64,000 bases of DNA from Gordonia bronchialis DSM 43247 (GTDB taxonomy: Bacteria > Actinomycetota > Actinomycetes > Mycobacteriales > Mycobacteriaceae), in NCBI RefSeq assembly GCF_000024785.1, contig NC_013441.1, positions 1,736,001 through 1,800,000 of the forward strand, written 5' to 3'. Under the pieces are notes generated by a model. The model worked only from the letters and a program-made list of their open reading frames with translations. It made no database searches and was not told the DNA's origin. The translations under genes were made by a program, and so were the position numbers. Positions 38,943 to 46,161 of this stretch are shown here, one piece after another (the stretch's first letter is position 1; every line of letters starts with the position of its first letter).

Positions 38943-39740
38943 GCCTCGAGGAACCCCAGCAGCTCGGCGAGATAGCGATCCCGGTCCTCCAGGAACGGTG
39001 CGTGACCACAGCCGTCGAAGGCGACCAGCCGGGCATCGTTCGCGAGTTCCGCGGCTGCCTGGGCCGCGGAGAAGGGAACCAAAGGCGTCATCGGTGCCGT
39101 GCAGCGACAGGATCAGGACGTCGATGGCGCCGAGCTCTTTGCGCAGATCGACATGGGCGAGGTCGTGCATCGAGTGGTCGCCGAGTGGTCCCATCTCCAT
39201 GAACACGCCCCAGAACCAGTTCTGCACATCGTCGCTCGGCGGTTGGGCACAGATCACCGACGCGACGCCGCGGAAGGTGTCGGCCCGGTTGGCGGCCGCA
39301 CCGGCGAGTACCTGCTCGACGTCGTCGACCGTGCCACCGTGCGGCCAGTCGTCGGTCGCGGTGTATCGCGGGGAGGCGCCACCGGTCAGGACCAGGCCGC
39401 CGGCACGGGAGCCGAGTTTGCTCACGGCGGCGGTCGCCACCGCACCGCCCAGCGACCAGCCGTTGATCACCGGGTTTGTCAGCGACAGGTGCTCGCAGAG
39501 CGCTACCACGTCCGATGCCAGTGCATCGATCGACACGTCGTCGAAGTCGTTGTCCGAGCGACCGCAGGTGCGCAGGTCGATCAAGATCACCTCGTGTCCG
39601 GCGGCACGCAGTGCGGGTGCGGTGTTGTCCCAGCAGAGTGTGGTGGCGCCCCAGCCGTGGATCAGGACGACGGTGCGCCCGGCACCGTGGTGGTGTTCGA
39701 AGTAGATGCGACGGTCGTTCTCGACGGCGAGATAGCTCAT
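38939..39740 (-). pseudogene. Alpha/beta hydrolase, frameshifted
   Basis: About 266 residues when corrected, from ATG 39740. HGWG oxyanion block VVLIHGWGATTLCWDN, nucleophile elbow INGWSLGGAVA (Ser), acidic residue in LSLHGTDDAF, and catalytic His in DGCGHAPFLED. An extra G near 39,083 (TTTGGTTCCC) shifts the frame just after the acid residue; the correct continuation VPFSAAQAAAELANDARLV is in the other frame and ends with a TGA that overlaps the SDR start. In context it probably opens a lactone or ester made by the monooxygenases. Confidence 0.85.
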
Positions 39741-40923
39741 GGGTTGCTCCTTCTCGGTGTGGGTGGGGATCGGGGTACGGGGTGTCGAGTACATCGGCGT
39801 CGAAGCCGTTGTGTCCGAACGGATGTGAATGTTGGGAAAGGGTGCGCGCGATGACCGGTGGCGCGTCGGCGAAGACCGGCATCACATGCTCGGCGAGCAA
39901 CTCCATCGATTCGACGACGTGCTCATGTGCCATGCCGCCGAATCGCATCCAGCAGATCAGGTGATCGAGCCCGGTTTCCGCGCGCAGGACCTCGATCTCA
40001 CGGACGAGTCCCTCTGGATCGCCGACGTAGCAGACGCCGCCCTCGCGCAGCCCGTCGATGCTCATCGCCCCTTCATCGGCGGCCGCGGCGAGTTCGGCAT
40101 AGCGCTCGTATCCGGGGGTGTCCGGACCGTGCGGGATGGCCGACATCACCGTCTCGAAGTACCAGCGCAGCGGCTCGCGCGACCGCTGCACGGCGGTGTG
40201 CTCGTCGCCGGCGAGATGGATCTGCCAGTTCATGGGGAAATCGAGGGAGGCAAGGTCGCGGCCCCGGTCGAGCAGCGCTTGTTTGGCGCGCACCACAAAG
40301 CTGTTCAGTTCGGGCAGGGTCATCAGGGTGGGCGTCACGAGCATGTTGTGGCCACCCTCGGCGACGAGATCAAAGGTCTCCGGACTGATCGAGACGACGT
40401 AGAGCGGTGGCGTCGGTTGCTGGACGACGGCCGGTCGGCAGTCCGCCTCGATCACCTGAAAGTGGTTGCCCACAAAGGTGTATGGCTCGCCCACCGGCTT
40501 GGTCCACAGCCCGCTGATGATCTGCAGGGCCTCGTCGAAGACCTCCCGGCTGACCCCCTGGAGATCCTGGGTGCCCATCGCCCGGAACTCATGCGGCTGG
40601 TACCCGCGGCCCACCCCGAGATCGAGGCGTCCACCGGAGAGGACGTCGACCATCGCGTAGTCCTCGGCCACTCGGACCGGCCAGTCGAAGGTGAGGTTGC
40701 TGACGGCGATGCCGATCCGCATGCGTTCGGTGTGGGCGGCGATCGCGGCGGCGGCGATCTGCGGGGACGGGATCGATCCGTAGTCGCTGCCATGATGCTC
40801 GGCGAGCCACACCTCACCGAAGCCGAGCGATTCGGCGATCCGGATCTGTTCGAGCATCTCGTCGTAAGCACGTCGGAAGTCGCGGTCGGGGCTTTCCAGC
40901 ACATAGAACACACTGAACTTCAT
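39088..40923 (-). CDS. Luciferase-like monooxygenase B with read-through C-terminus
   Basis: From ATG 40923 the first ~365 residues are a complete LLM-class flavin-dependent monooxygenase: MKFSVFYVLESPDRDFRRAY, GEVWLAEHHGSDYG, LDLGVGRGYQPHEF and LRAETGLDHLICWMRFGG. After about residue 365 (near 39,830) no stop is met, and the frame runs through the hydrolase gene in a wrong frame to 39,088, adding some 245 Arg/His-rich residues. The stop was probably lost by a nearby indel or the gene normally ends near 39,800. Its start lies inside the 913-bp repeat, with a regulon palindrome 54 nt upstream. Confidence 0.8.
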   Translation of the reverse strand: MKFSVFYVLESPDRDFRRAYDEMLEQIRIAESLGFGEVWLAEHHGSDYGSIPSPQIAAAAIAAHTERMRIGIAVSNLTFDWPVRVAEDYAMVDVLSGGRLDLGVGRGYQPHEFRAMGTQDLQGVSREVFDEALQIISGLWTKPVGEPYTFVGNHFQVIEADCRPAVVQQPTPPLYVVSISPETFDLVAEGGHNMLVTPTLMTLPELNSFVVRAKQALLDRGRDLASLDFPMNWQIHLAGDEHTAVQRSREPLRWYFETVMSAIPHGPDTPGYERYAELAAAADEGAMSIDGLREGGVCYVGDPEGLVREIEVLRAETGLDHLICWMRFGGMAHEHVVESMELLAEHVMPVFADAPPVIARTLSQHSHPFGHNGFDADVLDTPYPDPHPHREGATHELSRRRERPSHLLRTPPRCRAHRRPDPRLGRHHTLLGQHRTRTACRRTRGDLDRPAHLRSLGQRLRRRVDRCTGIGRGSALRAPVADKPGDQRLVAGRCGGDRRREQTRLPCRRPGPDRWRLPAIHRDRRLAARWHGRRRRAGTRRCGRQPGRHLPRRRVGDLCPTAERRCAELVLGRVHGDGTTRRPLDARPRPCRSAQRARRHRRPDPVAARHR

Positions 40924-41566
40924 GAAGCTCACGCTAGGGATAGGTGGCCGCCGCGGGAACGGGCTGTGAATCGGTGTTTGTGGGTTCCCACAAAAGCCCG
41001 GCCGCCTGCTCCCGTAGCGTGCGTTTGTCCAGTTTGCCGACGCTGGTGCGGGGCAGCGTGTCCACCACGAACACCCGGTCCGGTAGCCACCAGCGCGGGA
41101 CGTTCTCGCGCAGATCGGCATACAGCGCGTCTGCGTCGACGGCGGGTCCGTCCTCGACGCCGACCACGCCCCGCACGACGGGCACACGATGTCGCGGATG
41201 AGTCCGGTGCTCGGGGTGGAACCACCCAGCACCAGCGCCCGAAGTGTGCGCAGATCGATGTTCTCCCGCGTCGCATGGGCCACCAGGTCGACGGCGACCG
41301 TCGGCACCATGCCGGTGTAGGTGATCCGCTGCGTGGCGATGATCGTCGCGATCTCCGGTGCGCTGGGATGCGGTCCGGGAAGAACCTGGTCGGCACCGGA
41401 CATCATGGCCGCGAAGGGAACTCCCCACGCGTTCGCGTGGAACATGGGGACGACGAGCAATACCCGATCGCGTTCACTGATCGCGTGGCCATCGGCGAGA
41501 CAGGCGGCAAAGGTGTGTAGATACAGCGATTTGTGGCGATATCCAACACCTTTGGGTGCGCCGGTG
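40654..41566 (-). repeat. 913-bp direct repeat, copy 2 (in the longer gene context)
   Basis: This is the copy whose left edge continues into the full monooxygenase B and whose right edge continues into the N-terminal part of the ligase. It is therefore the parent, or at least the more complete, copy. It is in the same orientation as copy 1, with 2,410 bp between the two. Confidence 0.9.
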
Positions 41567-42084
41567 GTGCCGGAGGTGTAGCAGAGCGCGGCAAGATCGT
41601 CCTCGTCGCGGCGAATCGGAGCATCCAACGGGGCGGCGCCGGCGATGATCTCCTCGAATTCGCCGTCGTCGAGGAGCACCACCGCCATGTCCGGGCGCCG
41701 TTGTCGGGCGGTCGTGAGGAGATGCTCGAGTGACGGGTCGGCAAACACGAGCACATCGTCGGCGTGGTCGACGATGTAGGCGATCTCGTCGGCCTCGAGC
41801 CGGATGTTGATGGTGTGCAAGACCGCCCCGGCCAGCGGGATCGCCAGGTACAGCTCGAGGTGGCGGTGGTGATTCCACGCAAGCGTGCCGACCCGGTCCC
41901 CGGGACGGACGCCGCGAGCCACCAGCGCCGCGGCCAGACGCAGGACCCGGTCGGTGTAGGTGCGGTAGTCGTAGCGCATCGTCTCGACGCCGTCGACGTG
42001 ATCGATGATCTGCTTGTCCCCGAACATGTCTCGTGCCCGGTACAGGAAGTCGGTGATGACCAGTGGCTGCGACGATCCGGTCAT
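40934..42084 (-). pseudogene. Acyl-CoA ligase (AMP-forming) with internal deletion and frame change
   Basis: The N-terminal ~296 residues from ATG 42084 are typical of medium/long-chain acyl-CoA synthetases: MVP-type core LAWNHHRHLELYLAIPLAGA, P-loop YTSGTTGAPKGVGYRH and VPMFHANAWGVPF, ending LVLGGSTPSTGLIRDI. The frame then shifts near 41,190 directly into the C-terminal domain (VVRGVVGVEDGPAV, WWLPDRVFVVDTLPRTSVGK). The whole adenylation core with the Y-G-M-T-E-T motif and the D-G-W-x-x-T-G-D loop is absent. About 150-200 residues are missing compared with the usual ~540, so it should be inactive. The start overlaps the stop of monooxygenase A (ATGA). Confidence 0.85.
40977..40994. promoter_or_regulatory. 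Regulon palindrome upstream of monooxygenase B
   Basis: TTTGTGGGTTCCCACAAA is a perfect 18-bp palindrome. Its 16-bp core (40978-40993) ends 54 nt before the ATG at 40923. CCCTAG ten bases before that ATG matches the element before the kinase gene. The site lies in the 3' end of the ligase reading frame. Confidence 0.6.
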
Positions 42085-43111
42085 GCATGCACCCCCGCGA
42101 CCTCGGCGTCGGCGACCCGGGCGCGGACTCGCGGGATCACGTCGGTGGCCAGCAATTCGATTCGCGCGCTACCGGATTCGACCGGCTCTCCGGGAAGCTG
42201 CGCCCAGAAGTGGACGTCGACGATCTCCGGGGTGGAACTCAGCAGGGTGCTGAGCTCGGTCACCGCGGTGTCGGGATCCCACAGCGTGTACGAGCCGGCC
42301 TCGATCAGTTGCGACGGCTCGGTGAACTGCGGCATCGGGCCGAAGGCGCCCATCTCGATGTACTTGTTGATCTGATAGAGGGCGTGCCGGCCGATCCGCG
42401 CCCATTCGGCCTCCGGGTCGTCGGCGATGATGACCCATTGACCGGCGTAGATGCGGGCCGCCGAACGCCGGCCGAGCCGGTCCATTGCCGCGAGATATGG
42501 TGCGTGGTGGACGTTTTGGGTGCTGAGGAAACCATCGGCGATTCGCGCGGCCCGTTCGATGGCGGGATCGGCCATCGCGCCGACCAGCAGCGCCGGTACC
42601 GACTCGGGTGTCGGGCTCACCGCCAGCGCCGGTTTGCTCAGCCGCCGTCCGGTGAATGCCTCGTCGGAGCCCGACCAGCAGCGCCGGATGATCTCGACGC
42701 CCTCCTCCAGGAGGCTGGGCCGATTGCGGACGCTGCGCCCGAAGGCAGCGAATTCGGGCTCCCAATAGCCCTGCCCGACACCGAGTTCGAATCGGCCGTC
42801 GGTGAGCAGCGAGAGGGTGGCGGCGTCTTCGGCGAGGCGGATCGGGTTGTGTAGCGGCGACACGATCAGATTGGTGCCGACCGCAACCGCTCGGTGCGTT
42901 CACCGATCGCGCCGGCGATGACGAAGGGCGACGGGGTGTAACCGTCGTCCATGAAGTGATGCTCGGTCAGCCACACCGAGTCGATGCCCAACGACTCGGC
43001 CCACACCATCTGATCGAGCACCTGCCGATACAGCGTGGTGAAACCACGGGTGGTGCCGGCAGGGTCAGCCGGGTTGCGGAGGTCGTACCAGAGACCGAAG
43101 TGTGTGCTCAT
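42081..43111 (-). pseudogene. Luciferase-like monooxygenase A, frameshifted
   Basis: About 343 residues when joined. From ATG 43111 it reads HFGLWYDLRNPADPAGTT, DSVWLTEHHFMDDGYTPSP and ERTERLRS. A G missing near 42,882 (TCGGC for TCGGGC) ends the frame. The true continuation GTNLIVSPLHNPIRLAED and FELGVGQGYWEPEFAAFG runs to the stop at 42,081, which overlaps the ligase start. It resembles LLM oxidoreductases that use FMNH2 or F420. It is the first gene of the long minus-strand operon, with two tandem palindromic sites upstream. Confidence 0.85.
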
Positions 43112-43114
43112 GCC

Positions 43115-43134
43115 TTGACTGTGGCTGGAGTCAC
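43115..43134. promoter_or_regulatory. Inverted repeat just upstream of monooxygenase A
   Basis: ACTGTG and CACAGT flank an 8-base loop within 25 bases of the ATG at 43111. It may be a repressor site or an mRNA 5' hairpin; it is unlike the palindromes farther upstream. Confidence 0.35.
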
Positions 43135-43165
43135 AGTCGCGAGGGAACCCGCCGCTCGACGGCGC

Positions 43166-43202
43166 TTGTCGGAAACCCCAAATCTGTCGGAAACCCCAAA
43201 TC
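43166..43202. promoter_or_regulatory. Tandem regulon sites upstream of the monooxygenase operon
   Basis: Two perfect 18-bp tandem copies of TGTCGGAAACCCCAAATC (43167-43184 and 43185-43202). With the preceding T, the first reads TTGTCGGAAACCCCAA, 14 of 16 identical to the site before the kinase gene. Its edge is exactly 54 nt from the ATG at 43111. The second overlaps the stop of the neighbouring propeller gene. Confidence 0.6.
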
Positions 43203-44376
43203 AGGGCAGCGCGCGCACCTTCCACACCCGGTCGACGCCACGGTTCTGTTTGTATCCGCCGTCGAGGATCACGCTGGACTTGTCGATGACCAGGAAGGTG
43301 TCGGGTTTCCAGCCGAGGAGTTGATTTGGCAGCAGGCCGGTGGTGAGCAGCCGGCGCACACCCAGGGTGTTCTGGTCGATGACGGAGATGTAGCCGCCGA
43401 AGTAGTTCGCCGCATACACCTGACCGCGGAAGATCAGCAGCGAATTGGTGCCCGGGCCGGTGACGACGTCACGAACATGCGCTCCGGTCCGCAGGTCGTA
43501 CACCTGGACCAGGCCGAGATAGAGGTGATTGACGTAGACCCGGTTGTGCCGGGTATCGGCGGCGACGCTGCCGTGTCCGTCGGGACCGGGCTGGCGGGTC
43601 GACCACGTGACGCGGCTGCGCACCTGTCCACCCGGCCGGGTGACGCGGAACTGGGTGAGGCTCGAGTAGTACGACGGGACGGTCACCGTCGCACCGGCGG
43701 CCGAGTCGTCGGTCAAGGCGATCCCGGCCCCCATCTGCTGACCGTCGCCCGGCATGACCGTCCGGCCCAGCGGCTGCAGTGTCCGCATGTCGAACAGCGC
43801 GATCCCGCCCGGCCGGGCCATCGACACGATTGCCACGCCGATGCCCTCGGCGAAGACCACTCCGTGGGCGTGGTTGACACCGCTGAACGTCTTGAGCAGC
43901 CGACCGGTGTTCTTGTCCCAGACGTTGACCTCGTTGACGGCGGCCGCGGTGGTCCAGACGGTGTTGCCGGTCTTCGGGACGCCGATCTCGTACTGGGCGG
44001 CGATCGTGCCGTGACCGTTGGTGTCGGCCTGTTTGGTGATGCGGATGCGCTTCTCGAGACGCATGGTGTACGGATCGACGCGCAGGATCGACGACTCCGA
44101 CGGCCCGTCGAAAGGGGAGACGTTGGTCAGCCACAATTTGCCGGTCTGCGCGTCGATCGCGCCGCGATAGTTGCCCTTGCCGACGTTGTAGCCGGTGATC
44201 CGGTAGCCGGGCTGCTGCGGCACCGTCGGCGCCGGGAGCGATTCCCACATCCGGGCGGCCGGATCGGACTGCGGAGCGGCCTGCGCCGGCGCGGTCCCGG
44301 CTACCAGCCCGATGGACAGTGCGAATCCGATTCCGAGAGCTGCGAACCGCTGGGTGCGGGCGAGGCGGGTCATCAT
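43201..44376 (-). CDS. Secreted beta-propeller (YVTN/WD-like) protein
   Basis: A 391-residue exported protein. Signal peptide residues ~1-32, ending A-P-A-Q-A. The mature part is built from repeats of about 45 residues typical of propeller blades, such as GAIDAQTGKLWLTNV, NEVNVWDKNTGRLLKTF, ALFDMRTLQPLGRTV, NRVYVNHLYLGLVQVYDLRTG and GYISVIDQNTLGVRRLL. No catalytic motif is seen. An IdeR-like site next to the start suggests iron control. Function unknown; such proteins can bind haem, siderophores or cell-wall ligands. Confidence 0.8.
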   Translation of the reverse strand: MMTRLARTQRFAALGIGFALSIGLVAGTAPAQAAPQSDPAARMWESLPAPTVPQQPGYRITGYNVGKGNYRGAIDAQTGKLWLTNVSPFDGPSESSILRVDPYTMRLEKRIRITKQADTNGHGTIAAQYEIGVPKTGNTVWTTAAAVNEVNVWDKNTGRLLKTFSGVNHAHGVVFAEGIGVAIVSMARPGGIALFDMRTLQPLGRTVMPGDGQQMGAGIALTDDSAAGATVTVPSYYSSLTQFRVTRPGGQVRSRVTWSTRQPGPDGHGSVAADTRHNRVYVNHLYLGLVQVYDLRTGAHVRDVVTGPGTNSLLIFRGQVYAANYFGGYISVIDQNTLGVRRLLTTGLLPNQLLGWKPDTFLVIDKSSVILDGGYKQNRGVDRVWKVRALP

Positions 44377-44383
44377 GCGGATG

Positions 44384-44395
44384 AGGTTAGCCTAA
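44384..44395. promoter_or_regulatory. Probable IdeR/DtxR box
   Basis: AGGTTAGCCTAA matches positions 3-14 of the 19-bp iron box TTAGGTTAGSCTAACCTAA, and 14 of 19 overall. It sits 8 bases before the GTG/ATG region of the propeller gene (start 44376), where bound IdeR would block transcription or initiation when iron is plentiful. Confidence 0.6.
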
Positions 44396-44566
44396 GCGGG
44401 GGAGGCCCCTAGGGGCAGCGTCGATCCGCCGCCTCTCCACGGCATTCCGCTGGTGCGAGGCCGCTCGCTGGGAGAGAATCGCCGAGAATCGGAACCGGAT
44501 CGGGGCCGCGTGCGTCCAAGGAACAAGTGACCCGTACGCGCACCGGGGTGTCAGGGAGGGGAGTCG

Positions 44567-44908
44567 ATGGATCGCATCGTTGTCGACGCCGATCAGATCT
44601 CGCAGGTCGCCGCGTTCTACCGTCGGGCCTCACTCGTCGTCTACGCGGTGTCGCAGGACCTGTCGTCGCACGTCTTCGGCACCTGGGCGCGAGGTCAGCC
44701 CGAGGGCGACGACGTGATGAGTTCGCTCGCCGCCCGTTACGCGACCATGGGCGCCCAACTCGCGACCCGGCTGAGCGCACAGTCGCAGGCGGCGGCGGTG
44801 CTCGCGTCGACGCTGGGTCGGGGGAGTTCGGAACTGGCGGCCGGCGATGCCGCGGCGGCCGCGATGATCCCGGTGATCGGGGACACCAGGTTCGGGGACA
44901 CCAGATGA
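44567..44908 (+). CDS. EspC-like putative type VII secretion substrate (Rv3440c-like)
   Basis: A 113-residue helical protein from ATG 44567, with GGGAGGGG upstream. The pattern VVDADQISQVAAFYRRAS and LAARYATMGAQLATRL, two amphipathic helices with Ala-rich faces, is that of small EspC/WXG100-like proteins exported by ESX systems. Its position after the glmM region and before glmS matches Rv3440c. Its stop overlaps the start of the next gene (ATGA). Not tested as a secreted protein; assignment is by shape and context. Confidence 0.65.
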   Translation: MDRIVVDADQISQVAAFYRRASLVVYAVSQDLSSHVFGTWARGQPEGDDVMSSLAARYATMGAQLATRLSAQSQAAAVLASTLGRGSSELAAGDAAAAAMIPVIGDTRFGDTR

Positions 44909-45897
44909 GGGGATCGCAGGACTCGCTGGCGGCCCTGCGTGCCGAGGCGGGCGCCGGGGTGGATCGGCTGCTGGAGTACCTCGCGGTCGGCCGCACCTTC
45001 GGGATGAACCTGCCGCCGGACACGCAGATCCGCACCCGGATGGCCACCATTGACCGGTTCGACATCGCCGCCCTCGCCGCCGACAGCCGCTGCCTGGTGG
45101 CCGCCCATCGCGCGGTGTCCGAACAACTCCACCAGCTTCCCGAACAGCAGATCCGCCTGGACCGCGGGTGGCAGGGGGCCACCGCCACCGAGGCCGTGGT
45201 GGCGGTGATCAACCATCAGCGCCGGGCCGAATCCGACCTCGATGTGCTTCGCACGCTCACCGATGCCACGGCTGCGGCGGCCTCCGGCATCGACCGTCTG
45301 CTGCGGACCTTCCTGCTCGCGGTGGCGCGTGCGGGTGAACCGACCGTCGCCGGGTGTCCGATCGCCGAGCTACCCGGTGCGGTTCTCGCCGGCCGCGTGC
45401 CGATACACGTGGTCATCGCCGACATCCAAGCGCGTGTCGCGCTGTTCACCGTCGGCGCCGACGCCGTGGTCGGTGGCATCGGAGCGATCCTGCAGATCCT
45501 GAACCGCTCGACCGCCGGCCTCGACACCGAGCCCTATCCCGCCGATACGCGCACACCGGGCAACGCCACCCTCACCCCGTCGCGCAGTGATCTCGCCGCC
45601 GGACCGGACGGTACCGGCATCGTCACGACGGTGGAACACGAACACGACGACCACCGGCCGACCGAGAAGCCACCGGCCACCGCGGCCACCACCGCACCGG
45701 GACCGATCGAGAGCGCGTCGGCGCGCATCGTGCCCACCCCCGACCCGGTCGAGCGTGGCCCGGTCGAGGACGGCGATGTGCCGCTGCGTCTCGGTGGCAC
45801 CGGAACGGCGGCCACCACCGGTGTCGCGCCGGGACCTCGGCCGTCCACGGCAGCCGAACCGTCCGCCGGCGATCTGGCGCTCGCGGGTGACCAGTGA
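44905..45897 (+). CDS. Helical WXG-containing protein, putative type VII secretion partner (Rv3439c-like)
   Basis: A 330-residue protein. The N-terminal ~210 residues are predicted helical, with a W-Q-G turn at 89-91 (LDRGWQGATATEAV), the kind of helix-WXG-helix hinge seen in ESX substrates. The C-terminal ~120 residues are Pro/Thr/Ala-rich low complexity (EKPPATAATTAPGP), typical of surface or exported proteins. Start and stop overlap its neighbours by four bases each. Resembles the Ala/Pro-rich Rv3439c by position and composition. No enzyme motif seen. Confidence 0.6.
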   Translation: MRGSQDSLAALRAEAGAGVDRLLEYLAVGRTFGMNLPPDTQIRTRMATIDRFDIAALAADSRCLVAAHRAVSEQLHQLPEQQIRLDRGWQGATATEAVVAVINHQRRAESDLDVLRTLTDATAAAASGIDRLLRTFLLAVARAGEPTVAGCPIAELPGAVLAGRVPIHVVIADIQARVALFTVGADAVVGGIGAILQILNRSTAGLDTEPYPADTRTPGNATLTPSRSDLAAGPDGTGIVTTVEHEHDDHRPTEKPPATAATTAPGPIESASARIVPTPDPVERGPVEDGDVPLRLGGTGTAATTGVAPGPRPSTAAEPSAGDLALAGDQ

Positions 45898-46151
45898 ATC
45901 TCGCCGATCAGATCGAAGCAGTGGCCCGGGCGGCCACCGCGGAGGTCGCCGCCGCCTCGCGAGCCTTCTCGCTCACCCGGCGCGACCTCGCCGATGCGCT
46001 CCGTGCCCACCAGGCCTCGACGCCGGACGCCGTCGCACGTGCCCGCGCCGACCTCGAGGACGACGCCGACGCCGTCGACGCGACACCCGGCATCCTGTTG
46101 CCCGCCGACCGCGCCGAGACCAGTCCCCATCTTCCCGGCGCGGAGCATTAG
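45894..46151 (+). CDS. Small helical protein, third gene of the EspC-like module
   Basis: An 85-residue protein from GTG 45894, overlapping the previous stop (GTGA). It is helical and Ala/Asp/Arg-rich (IEAVARAATAEVAAASRAF, RARADLEDDADAVDA), with no membrane segment. The strict four-base overlaps through the three genes imply co-translation and perhaps a complex. I do not recognise its family. Confidence 0.6.
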   Translation: MNLADQIEAVARAATAEVAAASRAFSLTRRDLADALRAHQASTPDAVARARADLEDDADAVDATPGILLPADRAETSPHLPGAEH

Positions 46152-46161
46152 GCTGTCTGCT

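Noticed and set aside
43167..43202. Two 18-bp tandem repeats as a possible CRISPR remnant
   Set aside because: No spacers and only two contiguous units; they fit a duplicated operator matching other sites in the region.
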